From the NCBI RefSeq assembly GCF_937936315.1, contig NZ_CALGWU010000003.1, positions 22,279 to 86,278 on the forward strand: DNA of 64,000 nt, read 5' to 3'. Positions 24,658 through 32,009 of this stretch are shown here, in pieces. The translations under genes and the position numbers were made by a program. This DNA is from an uncultured Capnocytophaga sp. (GTDB lineage Bacteria; Bacteroidota; Bacteroidia; Flavobacteriales; Flavobacteriaceae). Numbering within the stretch: position 1 is the first letter of the stretch; the number at the start of each line of letters is the position of its first letter. Under the pieces are notes generated by a model. It worked only from the letters and a program-made list of their open reading frames with translations, was not told the DNA's origin and made no database searches.

Positions 24658-24660
24658 TTT

Positions 24661-24755
24661 ATTTCAGGTTTCAGGGAATAGATTTCAGGTTTCAGGGTAT
24701 AGGGGTCAGGTGTCAAGGTAGGATTCTGATACCTGACACCTGACCCCTAACACCT
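24661..24755. repeat. Inverted pair of 7-bp arrays
   Basis: TTCAGGT/TTCAGGG words (24663-24715) are followed by the opposite orientation (24727-24755). AGGGGTCAGGTGTCA (24701-24715) and TGACACCTGACCCCT (24734-24748) are perfect inverted repeats, able to form a long hairpin between two minus-strand genes. Confidence 0.85.
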
Positions 24756-24761
24756 GATAAC

Positions 24762-25730
24762 TTATAAAGAATTTTCTTTAGTGAATTTTACGATTTCGGA
24801 AATACGTCCAAAAGCAACGCCCACTACTGTATCGGCAGCACCGTAGTACACTGCTACTTTGTCTTCTTCGATAGAATGCAAGGCAGCGCAAGGGAATACC
24901 ACATTAGGCACATCGCCGGTAGTTTCGTAGAGGGTGGCAGGCGCCAAGAGGTAAGGCTGTGTACGAGCGATTACCTTGCTTGGATTGTTGAGGTCTAACA
25001 ATGCAGCCCCCATAGAGTAGCGGAAACCGTTGCAAGTATTGATTACCCCGTGATAGAACAATAGCCATCCGTCTTTTGTTTTGATAGGCACAGCTCCTGC
25101 TCCTATTTTGGTACATTGCCAAGCGCTATCTATAAAAGGCGTTACTTTCATCACGCAGCGGTGTTCACCCCAGTATTTCATATCGGGGCTATAGCTGATG
25201 AAAATATCACCGAAAGGAGTATGTCCGTTATCACTTGGGCGGCTAAGCATTGCGTATTTACCGTTGATTTTCTCAGGGAAGAGCACTCCGTTGCGGTTGA
25301 AAGGCAAAAAGGCATTCTCGCATTGGAAAAACTCTTTGAAATCAAAAGTATAGGCAATCCCGATAGTAGGACCACAATAGCCATTACACCAAGTTACCCA
25401 ATAGCGGTCTTCGATAAAAGTAACGCGAGGGTCGTACTTATACTCAGAGTGTAAGAAATCAGTATTACCACCTTTCATCACGATAGGTTCGTGGTTGATT
25501 TCCCAGTGAATAGCATCTTTACTGAAGCCAGCGAAGATATTCATTTGTACTGCTTTGTTATCGCAGCGGAAAACCCCTGCATAACCATCTTTAAAAGGCA
25601 CTACGGCACTATTAAAAATACTGTTAGAGGTAGGGATATCATACCTACCGATGATAGGGTTTTCAGAATAACGCCACATTACATCGGTACAACCCGCAGG
25701 GCGTTCTTGCCAAGGAATTTTTTGACTCAT
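24762..25730 (-). CDS. GH130-family beta-mannoside phosphorylase
   Basis: 322 residues. GH130 fold with NPIIGRYDIP, FNSAVVPFKDGYAGVFR, KYDPRVTFIEDRYWVTWCNG, RPSDNGHTPFGDIF, KIGAGAVPIKTKDGWLLFYHG and NVVFPCAALH. GH130 enzymes phosphorolyse beta-mannosyl linkages (mannosyl-glucose, mannooligosaccharide or mannosyl-GlcNAc of N-glycans). The subfamily cannot be fixed by eye. A host N-glycan substrate would fit a host-associated Bacteroidota. Cytoplasmic, no signal peptide. Confidence 0.9.
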   Translation of the reverse strand: MSQKIPWQERPAGCTDVMWRYSENPIIGRYDIPTSNSIFNSAVVPFKDGYAGVFRCDNKAVQMNIFAGFSKDAIHWEINHEPIVMKGGNTDFLHSEYKYDPRVTFIEDRYWVTWCNGYCGPTIGIAYTFDFKEFFQCENAFLPFNRNGVLFPEKINGKYAMLSRPSDNGHTPFGDIFISYSPDMKYWGEHRCVMKVTPFIDSAWQCTKIGAGAVPIKTKDGWLLFYHGVINTCNGFRYSMGAALLDLNNPSKVIARTQPYLLAPATLYETTGDVPNVVFPCAALHSIEEDKVAVYYGAADTVVGVAFGRISEIVKFTKENSL

Positions 25731-25802
25731 TATTTTTGTTTTAGTTATTAGTTATTGTTTAGCTTATTGGTAGTTAGCATATATTTTTTTAAAAAAGTTT
25801 AT

Positions 25803-26534
25803 CTATTTTTTAGAATTAAATTCTACTAACTTTTTCCAATCAATGTCTCCATTCTTTTTGCAGAAGTTATTAGAAAACTCACGAGTAAATTTGTTTATCA
25901 TTTGTGTATATGACAACATAAACTCTTCATTTTTTTCTTTTGCTTGATGTCCTAAAGGTTCAATTAGTTCAGTATATAGATCTTTGTTCCCTGAAATAAA
26001 CTCCCAAAACTCTTGTCCACAATATTTAAAGTAATCCCCTTTATCAGGATTATTTTCCTTACCATAGCAACAGCCATTTATAGCAACAACATTTATTTGT
26101 GAATTACTTGTGCGAAGAGTTTTCTTTGCCGTTTTAAAATCAGAAATCATCTTCTTAATCTGAGAACTATTTCCCCAATTATTTCCTGACTTTATAGTAA
26201 CAATATAACGGATATTTTCTTTATCGAACTCTAAATCTATTCCTGTTATGCCCGATTTATATCCTCCGTATACTTCATTACTTATAAAAATTGCTAAACC
26301 TTCAAGCCAATTACCAAAGATAGTTTCTTCATTAGAAGAAATATGAGCATCTACAATACCTCTTATTATTTGTTCAGAAGTTTGCATATACTTAGCCTTA
26401 AATAGGTAAGGATTTTTTCTTTTCAAAACTTGTGAAAGTTTTAATTTATCAAGACTTTGAATTCTCTTCTGATGAAAATACCCAATATTTTCCTCTACAT
26501 ATTGAACTACTTTTTGAATGTCTAATGCTTTCAT
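25803..26534 (-). CDS. Type II restriction endonuclease
   Basis: 243 residues, 2 nt after the methyltransferase on the same strand. The PD-(D/E)xK-like core is GIDLEFDKENIRYIVTIKSG (Asp, then xIK). It is preceded by SSNEETIFGNWLEGLAIFI and followed by NWGNSSQIKKM and RTSNSQINVVAINGCCYG. I recall this pattern from the PmeII-type endonuclease family, but could not check it. It would cut DNA unmodified by its neighbour. The gene is more AT-rich than the aminotransferase, a sign of transfer. Confidence 0.82.
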   Translation of the reverse strand: MKALDIQKVVQYVEENIGYFHQKRIQSLDKLKLSQVLKRKNPYLFKAKYMQTSEQIIRGIVDAHISSNEETIFGNWLEGLAIFISNEVYGGYKSGITGIDLEFDKENIRYIVTIKSGNNWGNSSQIKKMISDFKTAKKTLRTSNSQINVVAINGCCYGKENNPDKGDYFKYCGQEFWEFISGNKDLYTELIEPLGHQAKEKNEEFMLSYTQMINKFTREFSNNFCKKNGDIDWKKLVEFNSKK

Positions 26535-26536
26535 AA

Positions 26537-27373
26537 TTATCCAAATCTTAACATTGCTTGGTAGGGTTCTTCTAATTGGTTTTTTATCATTTGGTAGTAA
26601 TCTTCCATTATTTCAATACCAATAGCACTTCGCCCCATACGTTCTGCTACGAATAGAGTAGTACCTGAACCTGCAAAGGGGTCGAGCACCATATCACCTT
26701 CTTTTGTAAAGAGTTTAATAAACCATTCAGGTAGTTCCTCAGGGAATGCAGCACTATGTTTTTTATTATTGCACTCAGTAGCTAAATGTAAAACATTTGT
26801 AGGGTATGCCTTTTCACGGTCTATCCAATTAGATATATTCTTTCCAAAACCACTACCTACTTTAGAGTTATCTCTCCGTTTATCAGTATCTGATAGGTTC
26901 TTTAGTCTACTTTTAGCCCAATCACCCATTGGAACCATCACCTCTTCCTGATACATTGCAAATTTCTTACTTTTATTGAATTGTAATAAGCGTTCCCACG
27001 CATCACGAAAACGGTTAGGCCATTTGCCTGGGTAAGAGTTTTTTTTGTGCCATATAAACTCTTCTGTCCATAGCCAACCTTGTTTACGCATTGCTAAGAT
27101 AAGTTCCATTACGTATGTACTACGCTCTCCTTCTACTACTTTTTCTTTGATATTCAACACAAAAGTACCAGAAGGCTTCAGTACTCTTAAAAGCTGTTCA
27201 GAAATAGGTAAAAACCACTCTACATATTTATCAGGAGAAATCCCCCCATAAGTACTCTTGCGCTGGTCAGCATATGGGGGAGAGGTAACAATTAGGTCAA
27301 TAGAGTTATCAGGAAGTGTTTTAAGCACTTCTGCACTATCTCCTTGTAATATGTTAGTTATCAGTTCTTTCAT
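26537..27373 (-). CDS. DNA methyltransferase of a type II restriction-modification system (N4-cytosine or N6-adenine)
   Basis: 278 residues. Catalytic motif IV is TSPPY (residues about 30-34), the form most common in N4-cytosine enzymes. The SAM motif I is at the C-terminal end (DPFAGSGTTLFVAE), giving the beta-class permuted order. GTFVLNIKEK follows motif IV; PNRFRDAWERLLQF is typical of these enzymes. It protects the site cut by the adjacent endonuclease. The ATG overlaps the stop of the 91-residue gene by 4 nt. Confidence 0.9.
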   Translation of the reverse strand: MKELITNILQGDSAEVLKTLPDNSIDLIVTSPPYADQRKSTYGGISPDKYVEWFLPISEQLLRVLKPSGTFVLNIKEKVVEGERSTYVMELILAMRKQGWLWTEEFIWHKKNSYPGKWPNRFRDAWERLLQFNKSKKFAMYQEEVMVPMGDWAKSRLKNLSDTDKRRDNSKVGSGFGKNISNWIDREKAYPTNVLHLATECNNKKHSAAFPEELPEWFIKLFTKEGDMVLDPFAGSGTTLFVAERMGRSAIGIEIMEDYYQMIKNQLEEPYQAMLRFG

Positions 27374-27645
27374 TTTATTTCATCAAAAATAGCACTATAA
27401 ACAGCATCAATATCTGTAAGCAATCCCCATTCTAACCCCTTTTTAGCAGTGAGTAATTCATCATCGCTGAGTGTTCTGCCTAATCGCTCTAAAGCAACAG
27501 ATTGTATATCTTCTACAGCAATCGTAAAAAGAGGTTTAGCCTTTTCTTCTATGACAGAACTCTCTACCTCAAACTTTTCAAAAAGAGATTCAAAAATAGG
27601 TAAGTCTTCCTCATCAATAGCTATTTGTAGTACCGTTTTTGCCAT
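27370..27645 (-). CDS. Small hypothetical protein of the restriction-modification operon
   Basis: 91 residues, acidic, helical. Not recognised. It starts MAKTVLQIAIDEEDLPIFES and has a C-terminal segment LSDDELLTAKKGLEWGLLTD. 4 nt downstream of the aminotransferase and overlapping the methyltransferase start by 4 nt (ATGA), so it is translationally linked to the R-M genes. It lacks an obvious helix-turn-helix, so a classical C-protein role is not supported. Confidence 0.65.
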   Translation of the reverse strand: MAKTVLQIAIDEEDLPIFESLFEKFEVESSVIEEKAKPLFTIAVEDIQSVALERLGRTLSDDELLTAKKGLEWGLLTDIDAVYSAIFDEIK

Positions 27646-27649
27646 TATG

Positions 27650-28774
27650 TTACACTGTTTTCTTTATCAATTCTGTGATAAACGCTATTTGCTCGTCGTC
27701 AAGCTCGGTGTGCATAGGCAGAGAGATGACTTCTTGTACTAATTTATTGGTAACACCAAAATCAGCTTCGTTATAAGAGCTGCGGGTATAGGCTTTTTGG
27801 GCGTGCAATGGTATAGGGTAGTAAATACCAAAAGGCACTCCATTTTCACCCAATACTTTGGCGAGTTCATCGCGTTTGCCATTGGTGATGCGGAGGGTAT
27901 ATTGGTGGAATACGTGGTCATAACCCTCTGCGATTACAGGGGTAATGATATGAGGATTGCCTTTCAGCGCTTCTGTATATTTGCGAGCGGCTTCACGTCG
28001 GCGGGCGTTATAATCGTTTAAGTGAGGAAGTTTGGCGCGCAACACAGCCGCTTGTAAAGAGTCGAGGCGTGAGTTTACCCCTACCACATCGTGGTGGTAA
28101 CGCACATACATACCGTGATTTACGATACCGCGAAGAGTGTAAGCAAGGTCGTCGTCGTTAGTGAAGATAGCCCCTCCGTCGCCGTAGCAACCGAGGTTCT
28201 TAGAAGGGAAGAAAGAAGTTGCCCCTACGTGACCGATAGTTCCTACTTTTTGTTTGTGTCCATTGGCAAAAGTATAATCAGCACCAATGGCTTGCGCGTT
28301 GTCTTCAATCACGAAAAGGTTATGTTTTTTAGCCAAAGCCATTACAGCTTCCATATTGGCTGGCTGACCGAACAAATGCACGGGTACAATCGCTTTTGTG
28401 CGGGGAGTAATCGCTTTTTCAATAGCCTCGATATTGATGTTAAAAGTATCGTCATACACATCTACCAATACAGGGGTGAGTTTCAGCAAGGCAATCACTT
28501 CTACGGTTGCTGCGAAGGTAAAATCGGCAGTAATGACCTCATCGCCTTCTTTGAGTCCGAGCCCCATCATAGCGATTTGAAGGGCATCAGTACCATTGGC
28601 GCAAGGGATGACGTGTTTCACGCCCATATAATTTTCCAATTCCTTTTGAAAGGCTTGTACTTGAGGACCGTTGATAAAAGCGGTGGTGCTGAGTACTTCT
28701 TCAAAAGAAGCTTGTACTTCATTTTTAATTCTTTCATACTGACCTTGAAGGTCAACCATTTGTATTTTTCTCAT
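27650..28774 (-). CDS. DegT/DnrJ/EryC1/StrS-family sugar aminotransferase
   Basis: 374 residues. PLP-dependent transaminase acting on nucleotide-linked keto-sugars. MVDLQGQYERIKNEV opens the protein; CANGTDALQIAM, DFTFAATVEVI, VPVHLFGQPANM, EDNAQAIGA and the Schiff-base lysine in SFFPSKNLGCYGDGGA follow. It resembles WbpE/WlbE-type enzymes that make diacetylated aminouronic acids, though no other sugar gene is nearby. -7-like TATCTTTG at 28820-28827. First gene of a run ending with the R-M pair. Confidence 0.92.
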   Translation of the reverse strand: MRKIQMVDLQGQYERIKNEVQASFEEVLSTTAFINGPQVQAFQKELENYMGVKHVIPCANGTDALQIAMMGLGLKEGDEVITADFTFAATVEVIALLKLTPVLVDVYDDTFNINIEAIEKAITPRTKAIVPVHLFGQPANMEAVMALAKKHNLFVIEDNAQAIGADYTFANGHKQKVGTIGHVGATSFFPSKNLGCYGDGGAIFTNDDDLAYTLRGIVNHGMYVRYHHDVVGVNSRLDSLQAAVLRAKLPHLNDYNARRREAARKYTEALKGNPHIITPVIAEGYDHVFHQYTLRITNGKRDELAKVLGENGVPFGIYYPIPLHAQKAYTRSSYNEADFGVTNKLVQEVISLPMHTELDDEQIAFITELIKKTV

Positions 28775-28883
28775 ATATGTTGTATGTTAGATTTCTGATG
28801 TTAGGGGTGTTGAGTATTGCAAAGATAGGGATTATTTTTAATAATCTTCGATGACTTTTTATTGTTCATTCTTTTAATATTAT

Positions 28884-29429
28884 TTACTCTTCAAGGTCTG
28901 CTAAATCAAGAAACATCAATCGGGTACTATCCTCTTTGTCATTATCTGATAGGAATTCAAAACCCATTCTTTGATAGAAAGGAATAGCTTGTTTATAGGC
29001 ATCAACAGTGATAAGTCTACACGCTTGATTGTCATTCAATATAAGGCAATTACTTATAATAGTATGAATCATTATTTTTCCTAATCCTTTTCCTTTACAA
29101 GATTTATCAACAGCCAAACGACCTATTTTTACAGAAGGAATATTTTTTAAGTGCCTTTTAGGATAAGGTATTAAATCTCTTAAAAACTTTTTTAACTGAC
29201 TTTTTGAAGAAAACATTTCCTCTTTAAGTTGTAAGCTATCATTTAGTAAGCTATAATAACCTAAAGTTCGGGTATCATCTTCAATCACAAAAGTGGTAGC
29301 AAGTAATTCTTTTCGATAAGGAATAGCTTCTTCAAAAAGAAACTCATTCAAATCATCATCTTCACAATTAAAGGGTTTAATCACAAATCCTTTAGTAACT
29401 CTTAAAAAAGATAAATTCTCTAAATTCAT
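28884..29429 (-). CDS. GNAT acetyltransferase, probable toxin of a toxin-antitoxin pair
   Basis: 181 residues. The N-terminal region (FVIKPFNCEDDDLNEFLFEE, TTFVIEDDTRTLGYYSLLND) and IGRLAVDKSCKGKGLGKIM followed by AIPFYQRMGFEFL match the TacT/AtaT-like GNAT toxins, which acetylate aminoacyl-tRNA. A 58-residue gene ends 8 nt upstream. An ordinary GNAT enzyme is the alternative; the small partner tips the balance. Confidence 0.8.
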   Translation of the reverse strand: MNLENLSFLRVTKGFVIKPFNCEDDDLNEFLFEEAIPYRKELLATTFVIEDDTRTLGYYSLLNDSLQLKEEMFSSKSQLKKFLRDLIPYPKRHLKNIPSVKIGRLAVDKSCKGKGLGKIMIHTIISNCLILNDNQACRLITVDAYKQAIPFYQRMGFEFLSDNDKEDSTRLMFLDLADLEE

Positions 29430-29437
29430 TGTTCTAT

Positions 29438-29614
29438 TTATTTTTCTTCTCTACTTTCCTTAAAAATAGCTCTTAATTTAGCAGCATCTTTCTCAATACT
29501 CTTACGTGTAATGCCTAAACGTTTAAAATTCTCTTTAAACCCTGCTAATTTCTTGTAGAACTCTATTACATCTTGCCCCTCAAGTATGGGCGTTGCTTTG
29601 ATTTCTCTTGCCAT
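29438..29614 (-). CDS. 58-residue putative antitoxin for the GNAT protein
   Basis: Found by translating the minus strand from ATG at 29614-29612. It begins MAREIKATPILEGQDVIEF and ends with a basic/acidic helix (KESREEK). Small, charged, directly upstream of the GNAT gene with 8 nt between, and behind its own promoter (29644-29675). The MAREIKATP-type start is one I recall from proteins paired with GNAT toxins in Bacteroidota. The pair is best read as a type II toxin-antitoxin system. Confidence 0.72.
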   Translation of the reverse strand: MAREIKATPILEGQDVIEFYKKLAGFKENFKRLGITRKSIEKDAAKLRAIFKESREEK

Positions 29615-29643
29615 AGTGCTTTAGATATTAAGTGTTCAGACGG

Positions 29644-29675
29644 CAAAGATACAAAGTAATTGCTAAATTAGCAAA
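29644..29675 (-). promoter_or_regulatory. Promoter of the GNAT toxin-antitoxin pair
   Basis: Minus strand TTTG (29675-29672), 20-nt spacer, TATCTTTG (29651-29644), 30 nt before the antitoxin ATG. Confidence 0.75.
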
Positions 29676-29806
29676 TTTTAGTTATTGATTGTTAGCCACT
29701 TCCGAATAGCCCAATATACTTTGGTTTTTATATAAAAAAATCAAAAACTTAAATTACTAATAAACAATACGTTAAAAAAAATCTCTAAAAATAATCACTT
29801 AAAAAA

Positions 29807-29838
29807 ATTGGAAAATAAAATAATTGTTTCTACTTTTG
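29807..29838 (+). promoter_or_regulatory. pdhB promoter
   Basis: ATTG (29807-29810), 20-nt spacer, TACTTTTG (29831-29838). Confidence 0.65.
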
Positions 29839-29888
29839 TCCTTTCAAATAGAAAATATTAGTTATATACCTTATTTTAATAAAAATAA

Positions 29889-30866
29889 ATGAGAACAATA
29901 CAATTTAGAGAAGCCGTTTGCGAAGCAATGAGCGAAGAAATGCGTCGCGACGAATCTATTTATTTGATGGGTGAAGAGGTTGCCGAATACAACGGTGCTT
30001 ACAAAGCCTCTAAAGGAATGCTCGATGAGTTTGGGCCTAAACGTATAATCGATACCCCTATCGCCGAAGGCGGTTTTGCTGGTATCTCAGTAGGTGCTGC
30101 TATGAATGGTAACCGCCCTATCGTTGAGTTTATGACCTTTAACTTTTCGTTGGTAGCTATCGACCAAATCATCAACAATGCTGCTAAAATGCGCCAGATG
30201 TCAGGTGGTCAATTCAATATTCCTATCGTATTCCGCGGTCCTACCGCTTCTGCTGGTCAGCTTGCTGCTACTCACTCTCAAGCCTTTGAGAACTGGTATG
30301 CTAACTGCCCTGGTTTGAAAGTAGTAGTACCTTCAACTCCTTACGATGCTAAAGGATTACTCAAATCAGCGATTCGCGATAACGACCCTGTAATCTTTAT
30401 GGAGTCTGAGCAAATGTATGGTGATAAAGGTGAAGTGCCTGAAGAAGAATACACTATTCCTCTAGGTGTTGCCGATATCAAACGCGCTGGTAATGATGTA
30501 ACTATCGTATCTTTCGGTAAAATCATCAAAGAAGCTCACAAAGCTGCCGATATTTTAGCTCAAGAAGGTATCGAATGTGAAATCATCGATTTGCGTACCG
30601 TGCGTCCGCTAGATTTTGATACTGTATTCGCATCTGTGAAAAAAACAAACCGCTTAGTAATTTTAGAAGAGGCTTGGCCTTTTAGCAGCGTTTCTTCAGA
30701 AATTACTTACCAAGTACAAGAACACCTCTTCGATTATCTCGATGCTCCTGTACAACGTATTACTACCACCGATACTCCTGCGCCATTCTCTTCAGAATTG
30801 CTTAAAGAGTTTTTGCCTAACGCCGAAGATGTAGTAAAAGCTGTAAAAAAAGTACTTTATAAATAA
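29889..30866 (+). CDS. pdhB: Pyruvate dehydrogenase E1 component, beta subunit
   Basis: 325 residues. With the alpha subunit it decarboxylates pyruvate using thiamine diphosphate and passes the acetyl group to E2. Landmarks: MRTIQFREAVCEAMSEEM, LMGEEVAEYNGAYKAS, DTPIAEGGFAGISVGAAMNG, EFMTFNFSLVAIDQIINNAAK, HSQAFENWYANCPGLKV and IIDLRTVRPLDFDTV. The Glu in MGEEV activates ThDP. The alpha subunit is not beside it, as in many Bacteroidota. Monocistronic with its own promoter and terminator. A branched-chain 2-oxoacid E1 beta is a less likely alternative. Confidence 0.93.
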   Translation: MRTIQFREAVCEAMSEEMRRDESIYLMGEEVAEYNGAYKASKGMLDEFGPKRIIDTPIAEGGFAGISVGAAMNGNRPIVEFMTFNFSLVAIDQIINNAAKMRQMSGGQFNIPIVFRGPTASAGQLAATHSQAFENWYANCPGLKVVVPSTPYDAKGLLKSAIRDNDPVIFMESEQMYGDKGEVPEEEYTIPLGVADIKRAGNDVTIVSFGKIIKEAHKAADILAQEGIECEIIDLRTVRPLDFDTVFASVKKTNRLVILEEAWPFSSVSSEITYQVQEHLFDYLDAPVQRITTTDTPAPFSSELLKEFLPNAEDVVKAVKKVLYK

Positions 30867-30912
30867 GAATTTGCTATCATTTTTATTTTTTAAAAGTTAT
30901 ATTTTATTTTTT

Positions 30913-30948
30913 AGTCTTCACGATTCCTTTTTTCGTGAAGACTTTTTT
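30913..30948 (+). terminator. pdhB terminator
   Basis: AGTCTTCACGA (30913-30923) and TCGTGAAGACT (30933-30943), 9-nt loop, T run to 30948. Confidence 0.9.
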
Positions 30949-31147
30949 ATCTCCCCTCCCGCGTTAAACTTTTGTTAAACTCTTACGATAGTAATGTTAA
31001 ATTTACAACAATAAAAAATAAGAGTTTTTAACACATTTCTGTAACCAAAATATTAATATAGCATTAAAAATTAATATCAAAACTTGTTTTATTAACATTT
31101 TTATTATGTTAAACTATAAAATCAGACATTTGTCTCTCTAGATAGAG

Positions 31148-31179
31148 TTTGTCTATTTTGAAGTTTTTTACTACTTTTG
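31148..31179 (+). promoter_or_regulatory. Promoter of the phosphopantetheinyl transferase
   Basis: TTTG (31148-31151), 20-nt spacer, TACTTTTG (31172-31179). It excludes the upstream TTG at 31149 as a start. Confidence 0.75.
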
Positions 31180-31205
31180 TACAAAATAGAAGAGAGAAAA
31201 CAAAA

Positions 31206-31823
31206 ATGCCATTGATTAAAACATTTGATATTGATGTAAAGACCAAACTTTACTTATGGGATGTTGAGGAAAAACTTACTGATTTACAGCAAGCTGTAGT
31301 ACTAACATCCCAACAACAAGAAACTCTTGAGGCCATTCGAAATGAAAAAGGTAAAAAAAACTTCTTGGCCACACGCCTATTACTCAAAAATATAGGCTAT
31401 ACACCTACAGCTCTGTTTTATGACCCTAATGGAAAACCTTTCCTTAGCGATGGAAAACAAATATCTATCAGTCATTCTTTCAACAAAGTAGCAGTAATTA
31501 TCAGTGATAGAAAAGTAGGCGTAGATATAGAAAAAAAACGTGAAAAAATAGTAGCTATCGCACATAAGTTCACACAATGGAACTTTAAAGCTGCTTCTTT
31601 CTCTTTAGAAAGTATCATACAGAAACTCACAATGACCTGGTGCGCTAAAGAAGTAGGTTTTAAAATTCATGGTAACCCCGAACTCACCCTCAACGATGTA
31701 AAAGTACGCGATTTCTTCCCTACTGATAGTTCTACCGAGATACTCGTAGGTCGTGGTAAATACGAAGTCAATTTCATTTTTATAGAGGATTACGTTTTAG
31801 GCTATTGCCATAGTATCAAGTAA
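31206..31823 (+). CDS. 4'-phosphopantetheinyl transferase superfamily protein
   Basis: 205 residues from the ATG at 31206. Attaches the 4'-phosphopantetheine arm of CoA to carrier proteins. Sfp-type motifs: GKPFLSDGKQISISHSF (PxF and SxSH-like), VGVDIEKKREKI (Mg-binding Asp/Glu), and WCAKEVGFKIHG (WxxKE). Target could be the fatty-acid carrier protein or a secondary pathway. The frame extends upstream to a TTG at 31149, but that lies within the promoter. The stop is inside a 7-bp array. Confidence 0.9.
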   Translation: MPLIKTFDIDVKTKLYLWDVEEKLTDLQQAVVLTSQQQETLEAIRNEKGKKNFLATRLLLKNIGYTPTALFYDPNGKPFLSDGKQISISHSFNKVAVIISDRKVGVDIEKKREKIVAIAHKFTQWNFKAASFSLESIIQKLTMTWCAKEVGFKIHGNPELTLNDVKVRDFFPTDSSTEILVGRGKYEVNFIFIEDYVLGYCHSIK

Positions 31824-31872
31824 CAGTTAACAAGTAACAAGTAATAAAAAAAGCAGCTCAAAAAGAGCTGCT
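31819..31872. repeat. 7-bp array AGTAACA followed by a terminator
   Basis: AGTAACA/GTTAACA/AGTAACA/AGTAATA (31819-31846) covers the transferase stop (31821-31823). AGCAGCTC (31852-31859) and GAGCTGCT (31865-31872) then form a hairpin followed by eight T, the gene's terminator. Confidence 0.85.
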
Positions 31873-31952
31873 TTTTTTTGTTTATTAAAACATTTTTCGA
31901 TTACCCCGTCCTTATAAATTTATACTAAACTAAAAATATTTTTATTATTATT

Positions 31953-31982
31953 TTTGTTTCATCTAAAAATATACTACTTTTG
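31953..31982 (+). promoter_or_regulatory. Promoter of the TonB receptor at 32010
   Basis: TTTG (31953-31956), 18-nt spacer, TACTTTTG (31975-31982). Confidence 0.65.
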
Positions 31983-32009
31983 CACCGAAAAATTAATAAT
32001 TAACACTAT

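Larger units (their letters stand above)
30867..31205. other. Non-coding region between pdhB and the phosphopantetheinyl transferase
   Basis: 339 bases: the pdhB terminator (30913-30948), then AT-rich sequence in which I see nothing until the promoter at 31148-31179. Confidence 0.6.
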
